From the NCBI GenBank assembly GCA_900472395.1, contig UCHV01000001.1, positions 238,177 through 302,176 of the forward strand: 64,000 nt of DNA. The letters run 5' to 3'. The position numbers were made by a program, and so were the translations under genes. How positions within the stretch are numbered: position 1 is the stretch's first letter; every line of letters begins with the position of its first letter. The stretch is from Hyphomicrobiales bacterium. Lineage in GTDB: Bacteria; Pseudomonadota; Alphaproteobacteria; Rhizobiales; Rhizobiaceae. The notes below the pieces were generated by a model. That model did no database searches, was not told where the DNA came from, and was given only the letters and a program-made list of their open reading frames with translations. Below, in pieces: positions 61,176-64,000 of this stretch.

Positions 61176-63194
61176 ATGTTCAAGAAAATCCTCATCGCCA
61201 ATCGTGGTGAAATCGCCTGCCGGGTCATCAAGACGGCCAGGAAAATGGGCATCGCTACCGTTGCCGTCTATTCGGATGCCGACGCCAACGCACTGCATGT
61301 CTCGATGGCAGATGAGGCGGTGCATATCGGCGCGGCCGCGTCCGCGCAGTCCTATCTCGTCATCGACAACATTCTCGACGCGATCCGCAAGACCGGTGCC
61401 GATGCGGTGCATCCCGGCTACGGGTTTCTGTCGGAAAATTCGGCTTTTGCCGCAGCGCTTGCCAAACAGGGAGTTGCCTTCATCGGTCCACCGGTCGGCG
61501 CGATCGAGGCCATGGGCGACAAGATCACTTCGAAAAAGATCGCGGCTGAAGCCGGGGTCAATATCGTTCCCGGCCATATGGGCCTGATCGCTGATGCCGA
61601 CGAGGCGGTTCGGATCGCCGCCTCCATCGGTTATCCCGTCATGATCAAGGCTTCTGCCGGCGGTGGCGGCAAGGGCATGCGTATCGCCTGGGATGATAAC
61701 GAGGCGCGCGAAGGTTTCCAGTCGTCGAAAAACGAAGCGAAGAACGCATTTGGCGACGACCGTATCTTCATCGAAAAATTCGTGACGCAGCCGCGCCATA
61801 TCGAGATCCAGGTTCTGGGGGATCAGCATGGCAACATGATCCATCTGGGCGAGCGGGAATGCTCCATCCAGCGGCGAAACCAGAAGGTGATCGAGGAAGC
61901 GCCGTCGCCTTTCCTTGATGAGGCGACGCGAAAGGCCATGGGCGAACAGGCGGTGGCTCTGGCAAAGGCGGTCGGCTATCACTCGGCCGGCACCGTAGAG
62001 TTCATTGTCGACGGCGAGCGCAATTTCTACTTTCTCGAGATGAACACGCGCCTGCAGGTGGAGCATCCGGTGACGGAACTGGTCACCGGTATCGATCTTG
62101 TCGAACAGATGATCCGTGTGGCCGCAGGGGAGACGCTTCAGCTCGGCCAGACAGATGTCAAACTGGAAGGATGGGCGATAGAGAGCCGGCTTTATGCCGA
62201 GGATCCCTATCGAAACTTCCTGCCTTCGATCGGTCGGCTTACCCGTTATCGCCCCCCGGAAGAAAGGGAGAGGGCCGACGGAACTCGCATTCGCAACGAT
62301 ACCGGCGTGTATGAGGGCGGCGAAATCTCCATGTTTTACGATCCGATGATCGCAAAACTGTGCACCTGGGCACCGGGCGAAGGCCCATCCGCCCGCGTCA
62401 GGGCAATCGATGCCATGAGTGCCGCGTTGGATGAATTTGAACTGGAAGGCGTCGGGCATAACCTGCCGTTCCTGTCCGCAGTCATGAACCAGGAGCGGTT
62501 TCGGGCAGGAAGGCTCACAACCGCCTATATCGCCGAAGAATTCCCCGACGGTTTCGACAGTGTCGAACTGGACAAAGGTTCAGCCCGGAAGCTTGCTGCG
62601 GTGGCCGCCGTTGTCAACTATGTCATCCAGCAGAGAGCGACCGCGATTTCGGGAACGATCGGCAACCATGCACGTCGCGTAACCGACAGTTGGATCGTCC
62701 AAATCGGACCCTACGAGGAAAAGCTCTCGATCCGTTGCGAGGCCGCCGGCTTCGTTCTCACGTTCGCGGATGGGCATGACTTGCACGTCGACAACCGATG
62801 GAAACCAGGCCAGACCAAGGCGCGCTTCAAGCTCGGCAGCGATGCCCTGACCGTCAAGATCAATCCTGGCATCGCCTCGATAAGAATGCGCTGGCGGGGT
62901 TTCGATCTTCAGGCGCGGGTGCAGACCGCCCGCGTGGCTGAACTCCATAAGCTTATGCCGATCAAGCTGCCTGCGGACACGTCGAAAATGCTGCTTTGCC
63001 CAATGCCAGGTATGATCACCTCGATCAATGTTGGGGTTGGCGATGCTGTCGAGGCTGGGCAAACGCTTGCGACCGTCGAAGCGATGAAGATGGAAAACAG
63101 CCTGAGGGCGGAGCGCCGCGGGGTGGTGAAATCCATCGAGGTGGAGGTCGGCGCTACGCTGGCCGCAGATGCGCTTATCATGCAATTCGACTGA
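61176..63194 (+). CDS. pccA: Propionyl-CoA carboxylase alpha subunit (biotin carboxylase + BCCP)
   Basis: A 672-residue subunit. The biotin carboxylase part is residues 1-450: FKKILIANRGEIACRVI, the ATP-grasp loop KASAGGGGKGMRIAW and EMNTRLQVEHPVTE. A linker/BT domain is about 460-590, and the biotinyl domain ends the protein with biotinylated Lys638 in EAMKMEN. It lies 12 bases after pccB with GAGGA before the ATG, so the two are co-transcribed. Confidence 0.95.
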   Translation: MFKKILIANRGEIACRVIKTARKMGIATVAVYSDADANALHVSMADEAVHIGAAASAQSYLVIDNILDAIRKTGADAVHPGYGFLSENSAFAAALAKQGVAFIGPPVGAIEAMGDKITSKKIAAEAGVNIVPGHMGLIADADEAVRIAASIGYPVMIKASAGGGGKGMRIAWDDNEAREGFQSSKNEAKNAFGDDRIFIEKFVTQPRHIEIQVLGDQHGNMIHLGERECSIQRRNQKVIEEAPSPFLDEATRKAMGEQAVALAKAVGYHSAGTVEFIVDGERNFYFLEMNTRLQVEHPVTELVTGIDLVEQMIRVAAGETLQLGQTDVKLEGWAIESRLYAEDPYRNFLPSIGRLTRYRPPEERERADGTRIRNDTGVYEGGEISMFYDPMIAKLCTWAPGEGPSARVRAIDAMSAALDEFELEGVGHNLPFLSAVMNQERFRAGRLTTAYIAEEFPDGFDSVELDKGSARKLAAVAAVVNYVIQQRATAISGTIGNHARRVTDSWIVQIGPYEEKLSIRCEAAGFVLTFADGHDLHVDNRWKPGQTKARFKLGSDALTVKINPGIASIRMRWRGFDLQARVQTARVAELHKLMPIKLPADTSKMLLCPMPGMITSINVGVGDAVEAGQTLATVEAMKMENSLRAERRGVVKSIEVEVGATLAADALIMQFD

Positions 63195-63263
63195 ATTTTC
63201 ACAAGACGCAGAGGGAATTCGCAAGCAGTTCATTTCTGGCGGGCGAAGGGGAGAGTGGGCTAC

Positions 63264-64000
63264 ATGACGACCAGAAACGACTGGCATACGCTTGCGGAAA
63301 AGGAACTGAAGGCTTCGCCGGAGACGCTCGTCTGGCACACGGCCGAAGGCATCGATATCAAGCCGCTTTATACCGCCGATGACCTTGAGGGCATCGACCA
63401 TCTCGATACGCTGCCGGGGATAAAGCCCTTCGTGCGCGGTCCGCGCGCCACCATGTATGCCGGGCGTCCTTGGACGATCCGCCAATATGCCGGTTTTTCG
63501 ACCGCGCAGGAAAGCAACGCCTTTTATCGCCGCAATCTGGCCGCCGGCCAGAAGGGCCTGTCCGTCGCCTTCGATCTCGCCACCCATCGCGGTTACGATT
63601 CGGATCACCCCCGCGTCGAAGGCGATGTCGGCAAGGCAGGCGTGGCGATCGACAGTGTCGAGGACATGAAGATCCTGTTCGACGGCATTCCGCTGAAAGA
63701 CATGTCCGTCTCGATGACGATGAACGGCGCCGTCATCCCGATCCTCGCCTCCTTCATCGTCGCCGGCGAGGAACAGGGCTGTTCGAAGGCGGAGCTTTCC
63801 GGCACCATCCAGAACGATATTCTGAAGGAGTTCATGGTCCGCAACACCTATATCTATCCGCCCGAACCCTCGATGCGGATCGTTGCCGACATCATCGAAT
63901 ATACGGCACGGGAAATGCCGCGTTTCAACTCCATCTCGATCTCCGGTTACCACATGCAGGAGGCCGGTGCGACGCTGGTGCAGGAGCTTGCCTTCACGCT
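63264..64000 (+). CDS. scpA: Methylmalonyl-CoA mutase (3' end outside window)
   Basis: The first 245 residues of the adenosylcobalamin-dependent mutase: [20 protein letters not shown] with [42 protein letters not shown] and [11 protein letters not shown]. It turns methylmalonyl-CoA into succinyl-CoA, completing propionyl-CoA assimilation. The cobalamin domain lies beyond the right edge. It follows pccA by 69 bases with GGGAG before the ATG. In Rhizobium relatives this gene is also called bhbA. Confidence 0.95.
   Translation, partial: MTTRNDWHTLAEKELKASPETLVWHTAEGIDIKPLYTADDLEGIDHLDTLPGIKPFVRGPRATMYAGRPWTIRQYAGFSTAQESNAFYRRNLAAGQKGLSVAFDLATHRGYDSDHPRVEGDVGKAGVAIDSVEDMKILFDGIPLKDMSVSMTMNGAVIPILASFIVAGEEQGCSKAELSGTIQNDILKEFMVRNTYIYPPEPSMRIVADIIEYTAREMPRFNSISISGYHMQEAGATLVQELAFT

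Noticed and set aside
60639..62459. 606-codon minus-strand open frame over pccB and pccA
   Set aside because: Shadow of two certain genes in GC-rich DNA; no start signal and no domain.
62580..63953. 457-codon minus-strand frame over pccA and the mutase gene
   Set aside because: Shadow frame opposite well-conserved genes.

Overview
The window looks like a chromosome or large replicon of a Rhizobiales (Rhizobiaceae-like) alphaproteobacterium. The clues are the pccB-pccA-methylmalonyl-CoA mutase order with a divergent ScfR/PccR-type regulator, an alphaproteobacterial curli locus with a CsgH-like protein, a TGA-N9-TCA (RirA-type) box before an ECF sigma gene, an ECF sigma/NrsF pair and many GTG/TTG starts with good Shine-Dalgarno sites. 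Genus is not claimed. No rRNA, tRNA, CRISPR array, intact insertion sequence or prophage was seen.

Layout. 1-5.5 kb: end of a MASE1-PAS3 histidine kinase with a lone receiver protein, a metallo-beta-lactamase-fold hydrolase, an SDR, and a scar where the tails of an AraC-type regulator and a ParE-type toxin meet. 5.6-14.6 kb: ferric-siderophore uptake (ECF sigma, FecR, TonB receptor, binding protein, TTG-started siderophore-interacting reductase, two FecCD permeases, ATPase), mostly overlapping genes. 15.2-22.3 kb: a curli amyloid locus with a 1159-residue curlin-repeat protein, two small curlin proteins, CsgG, a very short CsgF-like protein and a CsgH-like protein; CsgD and CsgE were not found. 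22.4-24.2 kb: an IalB-family protein and a winged-helix regulator.

24.6-29.8 kb: a complete YjfIJKLMC-type envelope system (PspA homologue, DUF2170, DUF2491, DUF350, DUF1190 lipoprotein, glutathionylspermidine-synthase-like ATP-grasp) split into two divergent units and joined to a TVGYGD potassium channel with a TrkA-N domain. 30.1-34.2 kb: an ECF sigma/NrsF pair divergent from a methionine-rich MXKDX protein, a cytochrome b561, an MsrP/YedY-like molybdoenzyme and a periplasmic protein; both sides carry GTAACC-N15-CG promoters.

34.4-58.0 kb: a large acyl-CoA catabolic island. A nine-gene minus-strand operon (FadB/J-like protein, two acyl-CoA dehydrogenases, acyl-CoA synthetase, SDR, APH-type kinase, PaaG-like crotonase, thiolase, nitronate monooxygenase-like protein) lies beside a TetR regulator, a FadN-type bifunctional protein with a second nitronate monooxygenase-like protein, and a plus-strand operon with a five-gene branched-chain-amino-acid-type ABC transporter, quinone oxidoreductase, alpha-methylacyl-CoA racemase and second acyl-CoA synthetase. 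A repeated GCCCTAAA(A/G)T-like box lies in both divergent promoter regions and probably unites the island under the TetR regulator. The kinase/dehydrogenase pair resembles a split ACAD10/ACAD11, and the racemase implies 2-methyl-branched acyl-CoAs. I infer uptake and degradation of a branched or 4-hydroxylated carboxylic acid; propionyl-CoA would feed the propionyl-CoA carboxylase and methylmalonyl-CoA mutase at 59.6-64 kb.
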